DNA from: JAICJR01 sp963848495
GTDB lineage: Bacteria; Actinomycetota; Thermoleophilia; Solirubrobacterales; Thermoleophilaceae
DNA length: 64,000 nucleotides
Direction: 5' to 3'
Assembly: GCA_963848495.1 (NCBI GenBank)
Contig: CAWKDV010000002.1
Span: forward strand, 1,488,001-1,552,000
A program made the position numbers and the translations under genes. This document shows positions 1 to 9,637 of this stretch, in pieces (position 1 is the first letter of the stretch; each line of letters begins with the position of its first letter). Under the pieces are notes generated by a model, which was not told where the DNA came from, ran no database searches, and saw only the letters and a program-made list of their open reading frames with translations.

Positions 1-1096
1 GCCCGGTGACGCTCGCGTCGAGCAGCGCGCTGACCCGGGCGGCGATCAGCGCCGCCGACTGCGCCAGCGCCGTCCGCAGCCCGTCGATCGCGTTGGCCAG
101 CGGCGCGGCGTGCGGGTTGCCGTTCGGCAGCGCAAGCTCCTCCTCCGCGACGATCAGCGGGTTCTCGCCGGGGAAGTTGAGCTCGTGCACCACGGTCTCC
201 TCGAGCGCCGCCAGCGCGTCGTGCACGACGCCGTCGACCTGCGGCAGCGCCCGGAACGGATAGGGGTCCTGGATCGCGGCGGCGGTGGGTTCCCGAGAGC
301 GCCCGCGCAGGCCGGAGAGCAGGTCGCGCATGCGCGCGGCCACCGCCATCTGGCCCGGCTGCAGGCGGCCCGCGTGGAGGCGCGCGTCGAGCACCACCGG
401 GTTGGCCGCGGCCGCCTCGAACGACATCGCCGCCACCGTCAGCCAGGTGTCGAGCAGCGCCCGAGCGTCGACCACGATCAGCGCGGCGTGCCCGACGCTC
501 ACCGCGTTGCTGCTCATGAAGGCCAGCCCGTCGCGCGGCCCGAGCTCCGCCGGCGCGATGCCGGCGCCGCGCAGCGCTGTGCCGGCCTCCACGAGCTCGT
601 CGCCGAGCCAGGCCTGGCCCTCGCCGAGCAGCGCCAGCGCGATGTCCGACAGCGTGGTGAGGTCGCCAGTCCCCAGTGAGCCGAGCTCGCGCGTGAACGG
701 CAGGAAGTCTGCATTGAGCGCGGCGACCAGGCCGTCGAGCAGCGTCGGCGCCAGACCGCCTCCGCCTGCGCCGATCTGGTTCGCGCGCGTGACCATCGCC
801 GCCCGCACGCGCTCGCTGCGCAGCGGCTGCCCGGCGCCGCAGGCGTGGCTGCGCAGCAGGCGAAGCTGGTGGCTCACGCGTCCGCCCGACTCGAGCCGGT
901 GGCCGCGCAGCGGGCCCACCCCGGTGGTCACGCCGTAGAGCTCGTCGCCGCGCGCGAGCACGGCGTCGGCGGCGCGGCGAGCCGCCTCGTTGCGCTCGCG
1001 CGCTGCCGGGTCGAGCTCGACCCGCGCCAGCTCGCGGGCCACGCGCGCCACGGCCTCGGGCCGGAGCGACGCGCCATCGAGGACGACCGTCTCCAC
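1..1096 (-). CDS. Histidine/aromatic amino acid ammonia-lyase family protein (3' end beyond window)
   Basis: This is a MIO-type ammonia-lyase, the family that removes ammonia non-oxidatively from histidine or aromatic amino acids. The 365 visible codons start at a GTG and read METVVLDGAS, then YGVTTGVGPL and RSHACGAG near residues 55-90, all typical of HutH. NQIGAGGGGLAPTLL, FMSSNAVSVGHAAL and NFPGENPL are also family landmarks. The gene runs off the left edge, so about the last quarter is missing. The segment that should carry the self-cyclising Ala-Ser-Gly reads GSLGTGDL, one residue shorter than the classical GSVGASGDL, with Gly-Thr-Gly at the cofactor position. This may be a divergent lyase or a catalytically altered paralogue, so no hutH symbol is assigned. 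It is the last visible gene of the leftward run. Confidence 0.8.
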   Translation of the reverse strand, partial: METVVLDGASLRPEAVARVARELARVELDPAARERNEAARRAADAVLARGDELYGVTTGVGPLRGHRLESGGRVSHQLRLLRSHACGAGQPLRSERVRAAMVTRANQIGAGGGGLAPTLLDGLVAALNADFLPFTRELGSLGTGDLTTLSDIALALLGEGQAWLGDELVEAGTALRGAGIAPAELGPRDGLAFMSSNAVSVGHAALIVVDARALLDTWLTVAAMSFEAAAANPVVLDARLHAGRLQPGQMAVAARMRDLLSGLRGRSREPTAAAIQDPYPFRALPQVDGVVHDALAALEETVVHELNFPGENPLIVAEEELALPNGNPHAAPLANAIDGLRTALAQSAALIAARVSALLDASVTG

Positions 1097-1144
1097 GCGC
1101 TCGCACTGTAGGAGCGCGGCCGGTCGCCAGCGCCCTCAGTGGCG

Positions 1145-2596
1145 CTAGCCGTCGTCGATCAGACCCTGCAGCGGCCCGAGCAGCCGCGCCGAGCGCCTCG
1201 ACACGCCGGGCAGCGCCAGCAGGTGGTGGGTCGGCGGCTCGCCCGCCTGGCGCCGCTGCAGCTGAGCCTCCGCGATCGGCCGCCAGCGCTCGTCCACCAG
1301 CGCGATCGGATCCGCGGCGTCCACCTCCTCCTCGTCCAGCTCCAGGTGCTCGGCCCACAGTCGCACCCGCGTCCGCCGCACCAGCTCGGCGTCGTCGCTC
1401 ACCAGGTTGAGCTCGCTGTCGTTCAGCAGCGAGTGGGCGTTGATGTTCGCCGAGCCGATCGTGAGCCAGCGGTCGTCCACGATCCCGACCTTCGCGTGCA
1501 CGTAGACGCGGTCGGCGTGCCGGCCGGAGCGGGCCTGGAGCGTCGCGGCCAGCAGGCGGCCCGCGCCGCCGTCGGCGTCCACCAGCACACCGAGCTGGCC
1601 GCGAGTGTCGTCCTGGCCGTTGTTCGCGCGCGAGGGCAGGAGCACGACAAGCCGGAAGTTGTCGGATGGCGGCGAGCGCAGCTTCTCGGCGAGGATCGAC
1701 ACCACCTCCGGCGCCCACAGGAACTGGTTCTCGAGGTAGACGAGCCGGCGCGCCGAGCGCAGCGCGCGCACGTAGCTCTCGAGGACGCGGAAGTCGCCGT
1801 CCGGCAGCGCGCCGTACATGCCGTCGGCAACAGTTCGCACGACCTGCACGGTGCTGGCGCCGGCGGGCGGCGGCGGGTCGGGCAGGGGCAGCTGCTCGCC
1901 TGTCACCTCGTGCCAGCGCATGGCGAAGTGGGAGGCGACGTCGGCCACCGCAGGTCCGCGCAGCCGCGTGGCCACGTCGTGCCAGCCGAGCCGCCAGCGC
2001 GCCGGATGCCCCGGCGAGTCGAACCGGTCGCCGGCGAGGTTCGTCAGGTCGATCCCGCCCACGAACGCCAGCTCCCCGTCCACGACGATCGTCTTCTCGT
2101 GGTGGCAGTGGAGGGGGTGCTCGCGCGGGTCCATCTCGCAGCGGATGCGCGTGTCGCGCGTCAGCTCCTCCACCTTCTGCCGCACCTCGCCGCGTGTGGG
2201 GTGGAAGGCGGGCAGCGGGGCGCCCGCCCACACGAGCACTCGCACGTCGATCCGCTCGGCCAGCTCCGCCAGCAGCGAGCCGACGACCACGGGCGACTCC
2301 CCGCGCACCAGCTCGAAGCCCGGCTCGAGGTGCCAGCCCGTGATGTGCACGGAGCGCCTGGCGCCGGCCAGCGCCTCGGCCATCGCGGGCAGCGCCTCGG
2401 CGCCGTCGATCAGCACGTCGAGCGCGTTCCCGGGCCGCGGCGGCGGATCGCCGGCGGCCCAGAGCGCGTCGTCCGGCGGTTCGAGAGCGCGGGCCCAGCC
2501 GAGCTTCTCGAGCCGCCGTCGATGCTTCGTCTCGACCGCCTTCTCGACGACGTCTCCGACGCTCGCGTCCAGGCGGCTGATTAGGCGTCCTGCCAC
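1145..2596 (-). CDS. Phospholipase D / cardiolipin synthase-like protein
   Basis: This 483-residue protein has two HKD signatures: HHEKTIVVDG in the first half and HAKVGIVDD followed by IGSANIN in the second. That is the two-lobed PLD fold used for phosphatidyl transfer or phosphodiester hydrolysis at membranes. There is no N-terminal membrane segment, unlike classical bacterial cardiolipin synthases, so a soluble PLD-like transferase or hydrolase is possible. The reading frame stays open upstream to about 2836, but that part overlaps the next gene and has no family similarity. I chose the GTG at 2596 because conserved-looking sequence starts there. Substrate is not determinable. Confidence 0.8.
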   Translation of the reverse strand: MAGRLISRLDASVGDVVEKAVETKHRRRLEKLGWARALEPPDDALWAAGDPPPRPGNALDVLIDGAEALPAMAEALAGARRSVHITGWHLEPGFELVRGESPVVVGSLLAELAERIDVRVLVWAGAPLPAFHPTRGEVRQKVEELTRDTRIRCEMDPREHPLHCHHEKTIVVDGELAFVGGIDLTNLAGDRFDSPGHPARWRLGWHDVATRLRGPAVADVASHFAMRWHEVTGEQLPLPDPPPPAGASTVQVVRTVADGMYGALPDGDFRVLESYVRALRSARRLVYLENQFLWAPEVVSILAEKLRSPPSDNFRLVVLLPSRANNGQDDTRGQLGVLVDADGGAGRLLAATLQARSGRHADRVYVHAKVGIVDDRWLTIGSANINAHSLLNDSELNLVSDDAELVRRTRVRLWAEHLELDEEEVDAADPIALVDERWRPIAEAQLQRRQAGEPPTHHLLALPGVSRRSARLLGPLQGLIDDG

Positions 2597-2625
2597 GGGG
2601 CCAGTGTGGCAGGCGCTCGGGCTTG

Positions 2626-3102
2626 TCAGACGTTCCGCGGGACGTTGCCGGTCAGACTCAGGACAACCCGCATCGCCTTGTGTCCAGCATCGGCGGTGGG
2701 ACCGAACATGCACGGACAGCCGCCGTCGATGACGGCGATCCCGTGCTGCCGGCCGTACTCGGCGGCGGTCTCGGACACGCTGCCGGCGCCCGGGCCGCGA
2801 TGCATCCAGACGTGCTTGATGCCGAGCTCGGCGCACTCGCGCATCGTGGTCTCGGCGGTCTCCGGCCTGGTCGCGATCACCACCGCGTCCGCGCCGCCGG
2901 GGATCGAGGCGAGGTCGTGATAGCAGTGGTCGCCCTCGACCTCGTCCGCGTTGGGATTGACCGCAAAGACCTCGTAGCCGCGGTCGCGCAGGCGGCGGTA
3001 GACGACGTTGGCGCCGTGATCCTTGGGTTGTCTCGAGACCCCCGTCACCGCCACCCGCCTGCTCGTCAGGAATTCGGACGCGGCGTCTTTGATCTTCGCC
3101 AT
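2626..3102 (-). CDS. CoA-binding domain protein (YccU-like)
   Basis: A 158-residue stand-alone Rossmann CoA-binding domain (CoA_binding_2 family). It begins MAKIKDAASEFLTSRRVAVTG, followed by the glycine-containing nucleotide loop, NVVYRRLRDRGYEVFAVNP and the late motif IDGGCPCMFGP. Family members bind CoA thioesters and their cellular role is mostly unknown. A purine-rich ribosome site (gaaggagg when read on this strand) lies just before the ATG. It is 29 bases upstream of the PLD-like gene in the same direction, so co-transcription is plausible. Confidence 0.85.
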   Translation of the reverse strand: MAKIKDAASEFLTSRRVAVTGVSRQPKDHGANVVYRRLRDRGYEVFAVNPNADEVEGDHCYHDLASIPGGADAVVIATRPETAETTMRECAELGIKHVWMHRGPGAGSVSETAAEYGRQHGIAVIDGGCPCMFGPTADAGHKAMRVVLSLTGNVPRNV

Positions 3103-3263
3103 TTCGAACCTCCTTCAGCGGAGAGCTCGAGCGTAAGCACGGAGGCGCGGCCCATCATCGGGGCAACCACTGATGTGCGATCCGTACCCAGCGCGGATGG
3201 CGGCACGCGCGGGCGGCGGGACACTTCGTGGCGTTCTGCACTAACCGAGGGAAGAGGGACGAA

Positions 3264-3560
3264 ATGGCAGCCCACGGGAATGGCGAACGGACGAGGCGCG
3301 TGGTGGTGGAGCGCTTCGGTGGGCCTGGTCCGGGAGGGGAGCCCTCGACCGGGGCCCGCGCCGGCGCCGGCGGGGACCAGAAGCTGCGCATCCCGCACCA
3401 GGACTGGTTCCAGGAGGACTTCGACGTCCTGCTGAGGCTGCTCCGTGAGCAGAGGATCCATCCGGTCGTCGCCGAGCGCCTGCCGTTCAGCGAGGCGCGG
3501 CACGCGCACGAGCTGCTCGAGAGCGCCGCGGCGAAGGGAAAGGTCGTGCTCGTGCCATAG
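3264..3560 (+). pseudogene. Remnant of a zinc-type alcohol dehydrogenase / quinone oxidoreductase
   Basis: About 98 codons join two ends of a medium-chain dehydrogenase without its middle. The start, RRVVVERFGGPGPGGEPS, resembles the beta-strand that opens quinone oxidoreductases. The end, RIHPVVAERLPFSEARHAHELLESAAAKGKVVLVP, is the characteristic C-terminus of the family. Functional members are 310-340 residues, and the whole nucleotide-binding domain and most of the catalytic domain are absent. The simplest reading is an internal deletion that left an in-frame stub. A GGAAGAGGGA stretch before the ATG could still support translation. Confidence 0.65.
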
Positions 3561-3600
3561 GCCGGTCCAGCCGCCCGGCCGGCTGCTTGACTCTCCGGCG

Positions 3601-4515
3601 ATGTCCGCAGTTCGCCAACACGAGCCGACCCCAGTCCGCCGCATGGCCCTGGTCCTGCGCCCGGAGCGCGATCTGCGCGAGGTGCTCGAGCAGATCCGCG
3701 ACTGGGCGGGCGCGGCCGGCGCGACGCTCGTGGGCACGGACGGCGAGGCGCGGCTGCCCGCCGGAGTGGAACGGCGGCCGGAGGAGTCGCTCGCCGCCGG
3801 CTGCGACGTCGTGCTCGCGCTGGGCGGCGACGGCACGATGCTCGGCGCCATACGGCTCGCGGCCCTCCATGGCGTTCCCGCCCTGGGCGTCAACCTCGGC
3901 ACGCTCGGCTACCTGACCGAGATCGACGCCGGGCACCTCGGCGACGCGCTCTCCGCGCTTGAGCGAGGCAACTACGCGCTCGAGGGGCGGGCCGTGCTCG
4001 AGCTCGTCGCGCCGAGCGGCGGCTCACCGCTGCCGGCCTACAACGACGTCGTCGTCAGCCGCGTGCCGGGGCACGGCCAGGCGGCGCTCGCCCTGAGCAT
4101 CGACGGCGAGCTGCTCGTGCGCTACGCGAGCGACGGCGTGATCGCCGCCACGCCGCAGGGCTCGACGGCCTACGCGTTCGCGGCGGGCGGGCCCCTCGTG
4201 TCGCCGCGCGCGCAGGGGATGATCGTGGTGCCGGACGCGCCGCACGGGCTGTTCAACCGAGCGGTGGTCCTGGCCGACGGCGAGCGCCTCGGCATCGAGG
4301 TGCTGGGCACGAGCGCGCCGGTCTCGATCGAGCTGGACGGCCGGCTGGTCGCAAACGCAGAGCCCGGCGCCAGGCTCGAGATCGGCGCACAGCCGGACGC
4401 CTTCTGGGTGGTGCGCGTGTACCGCGGCGGCTTCGCGGAGCGCGCTCGGCGCAAGCTCGGCATCACCGACCCGGCCGGGCTCGCCGACTTCGACACGGCC
4501 GGGCACGAGCGCTAG
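3601..4515 (+). CDS. nadK: NAD kinase
   Basis: ATP-dependent phosphorylation of NAD to NADP in the cytoplasm. The 304-residue product has the diagnostic GGDGT at residues 75-79, then GVNLGTLGYLTEI, the YNDVVVSR segment and SDGVIAATPQGSTAY, in the order found in bacterial NAD kinases. Length is normal for the family. The ATG at 3601 gives a standard-length N-terminus, and a second in-frame ATG at 3643 is also possible. The gene is intact and marks the left edge of good-quality sequence before the indel-rich stretch starting near 4.7 kb. Confidence 0.95.
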   Translation: MSAVRQHEPTPVRRMALVLRPERDLREVLEQIRDWAGAAGATLVGTDGEARLPAGVERRPEESLAAGCDVVLALGGDGTMLGAIRLAALHGVPALGVNLGTLGYLTEIDAGHLGDALSALERGNYALEGRAVLELVAPSGGSPLPAYNDVVVSRVPGHGQAALALSIDGELLVRYASDGVIAATPQGSTAYAFAAGGPLVSPRAQGMIVVPDAPHGLFNRAVVLADGERLGIEVLGTSAPVSIELDGRLVANAEPGARLEIGAQPDAFWVVRVYRGGFAERARRKLGITDPAGLADFDTAGHER

Positions 4516-4630
4516 CGGCCGCGCCGACAGCGTCCAGAACCGCGGTGCCGAGTTGATCGGGGGCCGCGCCCGACCGATCCAGAGCTGTGTCCGGGTGATC
4601 CGCCCGGGTCCGACACAGGAGGAACCCCCA

Positions 4631-4983
4631 ATGCCCAGCAAGATTCTGGCGCAGGCCGCGCTCGCGGCCGCACTCGCCGTGCCGCTCGCCGCTCCGGCGC
4701 TGGCCGGCGCCACCGACGGAAGCGGCGTGATCGTCTGCAACGAGGCTCAGAGCTCATTCCGCGGAGTGGACATCGTGAAGGATCAGACCGACCCGAACCC
4801 ACCGGCTCGCCACAAGGACGCGGCCATGCCGGTCGGGCGTCCGGACTGGCGGGCCTCGTCAATGCCGCGGCGCACTCGCCGGCGCTCGCAGTCTGCGGTG
4901 AGCCGGCAGGCGACAACGGCGGCGGTAGTGACGACGGCGGAGACAACGGCGACACCGGCGGCGACAGCGGCGGCGGCACCTGA
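4631..4983 (+). CDS. Small secreted Gly/Asp-rich protein, apparently frameshifted
   Basis: Translation from the ATG at 4631, preceded by AGGAGGAACCCCCA, gives a clear signal peptide (MPSKILAQAALAAALAVPLA, cleavage after ALA near residue 25), then about 25 residues of mature protein. The frame then loses sense. In another frame the region continues GLAGLVNAAAHSPALAVCGE and ends in a tail of Gly, Asp and Asn repeats with a stop at 4981-4983. One indel around 4770-4830 would join them into an exported protein of about 117 residues. It has a chaplin-like or low-complexity surface-protein flavour, but I do not recognise a family. This is the first gene showing the indel pattern of the following 10 kb. 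Confidence 0.5.
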
Positions 4984-5052
4984 GCCTCAGCCCCGTCACT
5001 GGTTGTCAGTCTGGCTGTCGGTCGAGGACGTGCGACCGTCGATCGAGCGGAT

Positions 5053-5891
5053 TCACGGAGCCCGGCTGCATGAGGTGGACGCAGGGCATGCCCGTGGCTC
5101 GTCGACGCCGCACATGTCGCGGCGCTCACAGCGCGTCCGCTCACTGAGGCGGTAGAGGCCAGCGGTCTGCCGCGGTCGCTCAGGCAGATCGATCAGCGTG
5201 AGCGGACGCTCCAGCACCTGCGCCGAGACGTTGTAGACGGGTACCTCGCCGAGCTGGCCGCGCGGGCTGCCCTCGTGCGCGTGCGCGTGGACGACGAGGT
5301 CGGGCTGGTGCTCGTGGATCGGCGCGGCCAGGCGATCGCTGCCGAGCACCGGCCAGAGGTGGGGCCGCTCGCCGACGAGCGTCTCGACCGTGGGCGAGTA
5401 GTGCAGCAGCGCGATGCGCACGGCGCAGTGGCCGATCGCCCCGAGCGCCGCGTCGAGGTCCTCCGCCGCCAACCCTGCCTCCTGCTGCGAGCGGCGATCC
5501 CCGACGCCGCCGCGCAGGCCCATCCGGCCATGAGTGCCGAAGCCGCCGCCCGCGCCGGTCGCGCCGGCCACGCCGACCCAACGCCGTCCACCTCGGCCAC
5601 GTGCGTGCCCGGGTCGAGCACGAACGCGCCTGCGCCGCGCAGCGCTGCGGCCACCGTGCGGCGCCGTCGAAGCGGCGGTCGTGGTTGCCGAGCACGCACA
5701 CCACCGGCGCCTCCACCTCCGCGCACGCCTCGGCTAGCCTTGCCGCCTCCTCTGGATGCCCGTGGCCTGTGAGGTCGCCCGCCAGCAGCACGAGGTCGGC
5801 CGCGCTGGCCGCGGCGCGGAGCTCGGCCTGCAACGCCGCGACCTTGGTGGCGGCGCGCGAAATGCAGGTCGCCGCCTGCGGCGATCCACAT
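5053..5891 (-). CDS. Calcineurin-like metallophosphoesterase (multiple frameshifts)
   Basis: Pieces in three frames assemble into one metallophosphoesterase. GDLHF near the start, LVLLAGDLTGHGHPEEAARL and VVCVLGNHDRRFDG are the first metal-binding blocks. ALLHYSPTVETLVGE and LVVHAHAHEGS supply the late histidine blocks. At least two or three single-base indels separate them. The start ATG at 5891 is only 3 bases after the stop of the glutamine-synthetase-like gene, so the two probably form an operon. The extreme C-terminus after LIDLPERP looks unrelated and may be read in the wrong frame. Substrate is unknown. The frameshifts are probably sequence errors (see the finding on 4.7-14.5 kb). Confidence 0.65.
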
Positions 5892-5894
5892 CCG

Positions 5895-7316
5895 CTAGTG
5901 GCTGCAGTACAGCTGCAGGTAGCGGTCGAGCTCCCACGCGTGATCTGCTGCGTGGGCTTCGGACCACTCGCGCTGCTTCACGCGCACGTAGTAGTCGACG
6001 TAGTCCTCCTTGCGGCACTTGCCGAGCGCCGCGCGCAGCGCGTCGTCGCTGCTCGAGCGCGCGGGTGGCGTCGAGCAGGTTGGCCGGCAGCGTCTCGATA
6101 CCCGAAGCTTCCCGAGCTCGTCATCGTTCAGCTCGTGCAGGTTGACGTCCGTGGTAGGGCTCGCCGCATCGAGCTCCCGCTCGATGCCGTCGAGCCCCGC
6201 GGCGAGGATCGCCGGTGGCCGCGAGATACGGGTTGCACGAGCCGTCGACCGTGCGGTCCTCGATGCGGCCCGCGTCGGGGATCCGCAGCATCTGCGTGCG
6301 GTTGTTGTAGCCGTAGCTGATGTAGACCGGCGCCCAGGCCGAGCCGCTGCCGCGCGCCGACGACGAGCCGCTTGTAGGAGGTGACCGTGGGGGCGGTGAG
6401 CGCGATGTAGGCCTTCGCGTGGGCCTTCAGGCCGCCGACGAAGTGGTAGGCGAGCTTGCGACAGGCCCATGCCGGCGGGTCGTCGACGCGTCGAGTCGAA
6501 GACGTTCTCGCCGTCCTTCCAGAGGCTGCATGTGGAAGTGGCAGCCGTTGCCGGTGAGGTGGGCGAACGGCTTGGGCATGAAGGTGGCGATCATGCCCGC
6601 GCTCCTGGGCCATCGACTCGACCATGTAGCGGAAGAAGATCGCCCGGTCGCAGGTCGTCGAGCGCGTCGGCGAACTGGAAGTTCTGCTCGAACTGGCCGT
6701 TGGCGTCCTCGTGGTCGGTCGCGTAGTTGTCCCAGCCGAGCGCGGTGACGTGCGACGGCGACCGGCTCACGAAGTCGAGGTTGCGCGTGAGCGCGCGCAT
6801 GTCGTAACAGGGCTGCTCGAGCGTGTCGAGCGGGTCGGCTAGCTCGATGCTTGCCGTCCGCGCGGCGCCGCACGAGGAAGTACTCGAGCTCGACGCCGAG
6901 CTTGAACTCGAAGCCGAGCGCCGCCGCGCGCTCGAGCTGGCGGCGCAGGATCGTGCGCGGGCAGTAGGGCCACGCCTGGCCCTCGACCGTCACGTCGCAG
7001 GCGAAGCCGCGCGACGCCGGGCCGCCACGGACAGCGGCGTGAAGCTGCGCGACGTCGGGGATGGCGGCGATGTCCGGGCTGTTCGGCGTCTGGCCGATCT
7101 CGCCCGGCCGCGAAGCCCGCGAAGCCGGCGCCTCGCTGAGCAGGTCTTCGAGGTGCGCGGCCGGCACGAGCTTCGCGTTCGGCTTGGCGTGCATGTCGAC
7201 GAACTGCGCGAAGAAGAACTCGATGCCGTTGTTGCGTATGTACGCGCGCAGTCATCCGCGGACGTGGGAGCGGTGAACGGCGCGGTCGAGCCGGCCCCGT
7301 CTGCGGTTGCGGTCAT
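5895..7316 (-). CDS. gmaS: Glutamine synthetase family protein, probable gamma-glutamylmethylamide synthetase (multiple frameshifts)
   Basis: A GS-fold ligase that joins an amine to the gamma-carboxyl of glutamate using ATP. Reassembled across frames it reads VDMHAKPNAKLVPAAHLEDL, GFEFKLGVELEYFLV (first metal site), HEDANGQFEQNFQFADALD, PKPFAHLTGNGCHFHM, YGYNNRTQMLRIPDAGRIED and the C-terminal RYLQLYCSH. This matches the GlnT / type III-like group that contains GmaS. Assignment to methylamine rather than ammonia rests on the neighbours: a permease diverging from it and Mgs-type genes 4.7 kb away. About ten single-base indels break the frame, yet conserved motifs remain intact between them. 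Start is ATG 7316 behind GAGGGGAG. The methylamine specificity is an inference. Confidence 0.65.
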
Positions 7317-7465
7317 CTGACTCCCCTCGCGTAGTGGACTGAACAGGCAGGTATAGCGGGACGCGGCTCGACCCGGCAATGTGGCGGCGACCCACGTTTG
7401 GTGGTCCTCGCGTGTGCGCGATCTCCACAGATAGACGCCCGCGCGAGGGTTTGCCATGTAGGCCC

Positions 7466-7494
7466 TTGACGTTGCCCGCCCGCATGTGTAGATG
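7466..7494 (+). promoter_or_regulatory. Candidate sigma-70-type promoter for the permease
   Basis: TTGACG at 7466-7471 and TAGATG at 7489-7494 are separated by 17 bases, the ideal spacing for a vegetative promoter. They lie about 40 bases before the permease ATG at 7533, which is preceded by GGAGGGAAGG. The 216-base gap between the GS-like and permease genes holds the divergent promoters for both. No clear operator was seen. Confidence 0.45.
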
Positions 7495-7532
7495 AGCACC
7501 AGCCGGCCACCCTCGGAGGGAAGGACGAATGC

Positions 7533-9615
7533 ATGGCTGACGATTCGACCCCTGCCGACCCCGGAGCGGGCGCGCTCGACGTCGAGGAGCTCGACTACGC
7601 CGAGGGAGGCCTGGTTAAGGGCACCAACTGGTGGGGCGCCTTCGTCGTAGGCCTCGCCGGCACGATCCTCGTCACGGGCATCGCACCCGTGATGGTCACC
7701 ACGCTTGGGGCGGCGTCGATCCCGCTGATCGTCTTCATCACGATCACCGGCTACCTGCTCTGCCTGCTGCTGGCGGAGCTGTCAGCGATGATGCCGGAGC
7801 GCACCGGCGGCTCGCCGTCGTACGCCTACCCGGCCTACAAGGAGCGCTGGCCGCGCGCCGCCAAGCACATCAACGGCGCGACCGCGTGGATGTACTGGCT
7901 CGGCTGGTTCCCGGTCGCGCCGCTGAACATGATCCTGGCGTCGTTCTACCTCGTGCGACCGCTTCAACCTCAACACGCACCTCCGGGTTCACGCCGATCC
8001 ACACGTTCATCGCCTGGTGGACGCTGGCGATCGCGGTGGTCGGCATCCTGCTCTTCTTCATCCCGGCGTTACCTCGGGATCCGCATCGGCACCGGCTTCG
8101 CCACCGTGCTCGGCCTCGTCTCGATGATCCCGCTGACGTTCCTGGCGGTGGCCTGGATCTTCAGCGGCAACGCCGACTGGGGCAGCTGTCGGGCTTCCAT
8201 CAGCTCGACGGCACCGGCTTCTTCACGAGCCTGGGAGAGGCCACGGCTGGCGTTCTCCGCTCTACTTCGGCTACATGTTCCTGCTCACGTGGAACGTGAT
8301 CGCGATGGAGGCGGCCGCCTGCTACATCGGCGAGTGCCGCGACCCCGAGCGCGACGCGAAGATCGCGATGAACCTCGAGGGCGGCTACGGCCTCGTTCAT
8401 CTACACGCTGATCCCGCATCGGCTTCATCACGATCCTCGGCGCAAGGCGCTGTCCAACCCGGACCTGGTGGACCCGAAGACGATGTTCGTGACCTTCGCT
8501 GGCACGAGCGCTCAGCCTGCAGCGGCAGGTGCTGAACTGGGTCGATCGCGTTGATGCTGATCGTCGCGCTGGCGCTCTCGGCGCTGAACGCGATCATGGG
8601 CTGTGCGGAGATCGCTGCACCAGATGTCGGTGGACGGCCAGTTCCCGACGCTTCTTCCAGCGCATCAACCAGCACGGCGTGCCGTCGCACGCGATGTTCT
8701 TCAACGTGATCTGCCTCGCTGCATCGTGGTGCTCGCCGGCGGTGCGGTCGAGATCTACACGTTCTCGAACGTCGGCTACACCGGCTCGTTCCTGCAGCGT
8801 GCTGGTCGGCTACTACCTGCTGCAGCAAGTACCGGCGCGAACGTGCGGCGGCCGGTGCGGCTGCCGGAGTTCTTCAAGTACATCGCGCTCGGCATGGCGG
8901 GGTCTGCTACGCGTTCATCTGGCTGTACGGCGGCATCAGCTTCTACCCGCATCGGCCACACCGAGACCTACTACTGGGCCGGCTGGGGCGTCGCGCTCGC
9001 CTACATCCCGTTGTACCTGCTACAGGACGCGGGTGGAGGACAAGCGCGGCGAGGACACGGCCGAGCCGGGCAGCGTCGTGCTGCCCGCAGGCGGTGACTC
9101 TGCATCCGGAAGTGATCGCCTGCCGGACGCTGAGATCGCGGCGCCGACGCTCAGCCGGATCCCGGACACGCTCGAGGTGCGCGGTGTCCTGCTCGCCTCC
9201 GAGGAGCGTGACATCCCGCAGAAGGCGATCGACCTGGCCGCCAGGATGGCCAAGCGCTCGAAGGCTCCGGTGCACGTATTCAGCATCGCCCGGATGTGGG
9301 GAACCGGCTTCGGCTTCCCCAACCCGGGCCTGCTGCCGTCCAAGAAGGAGTGGGACGAGCCAGCGCTACGTGGTCGACAAGGCGGTGTCGCGCCTGAAGG
9401 GCAAGGGGCGTGAAAGCGAGGGGGCCGCGTGGTCGGCACCCGGGCGGCCTCGAAGAAGATCCTCAAGGAGGCGGAGCGCCTCCGCTGCGACGCGATCGTG
9501 ATGGGCGCCGACCCGCCGAAGCACCCGTTCCTCGGCAGACTTCATCTGGTCGCAGGAGCCGTACCGGGTGCGCCGCCGCGCGCGTAACGTGCCGGTGTAC
9601 CTGGTGGTGGACTGA
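7533..9615 (+). CDS. APC-type amino acid/amine permease with C-terminal universal stress domain (multiple frameshifts)
   Basis: The first 145 residues are intact and show an APC permease: a soluble N-terminus, then hydrophobic segments such as WWGAFVVGLAGTILVTGIAP and VFITITGYLLCLLLAELSAM, and the family motif around ERTGGSPSYAYPAYKERWP. Later segments (FIAWWTLAIAVVGILLFFIP, FLLTWNVIAMEAAACYIGEC, FFNVICLA) sit in alternating frames. The last ~170 codons encode a UspA-like domain (VRGVLLASEERDIPQKAIDL through RCDAIVMGADPPKHP to VPVYLVVD). A transporter fused to Usp is consistent with ATP- or stress-gated uptake. Position opposite the GmaS-like gene suggests an amine or glutamate-type substrate, which is an inference. 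Stop is TGA 9613-9615. Confidence 0.65.
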
Positions 9616-9637
9616 AGATCTGTGATCTTCTCCGCGC

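Noticed and set aside
1139..2584. A 481-codon open frame on the plus strand opposite the PLD-like gene
   Set aside because: The protein is rich in Arg, His and Val with no motifs. The opposite strand encodes both HKD motifs. High GC leaves long antisense frames open.
5895..7316. Interpretation of the GS-like gene as a decayed pseudogene
   Set aside because: Conserved motifs are intact between frameshifts, neighbours on both strands share the same damage, and no nonsense-type decay is seen. Sequence error explains it better.
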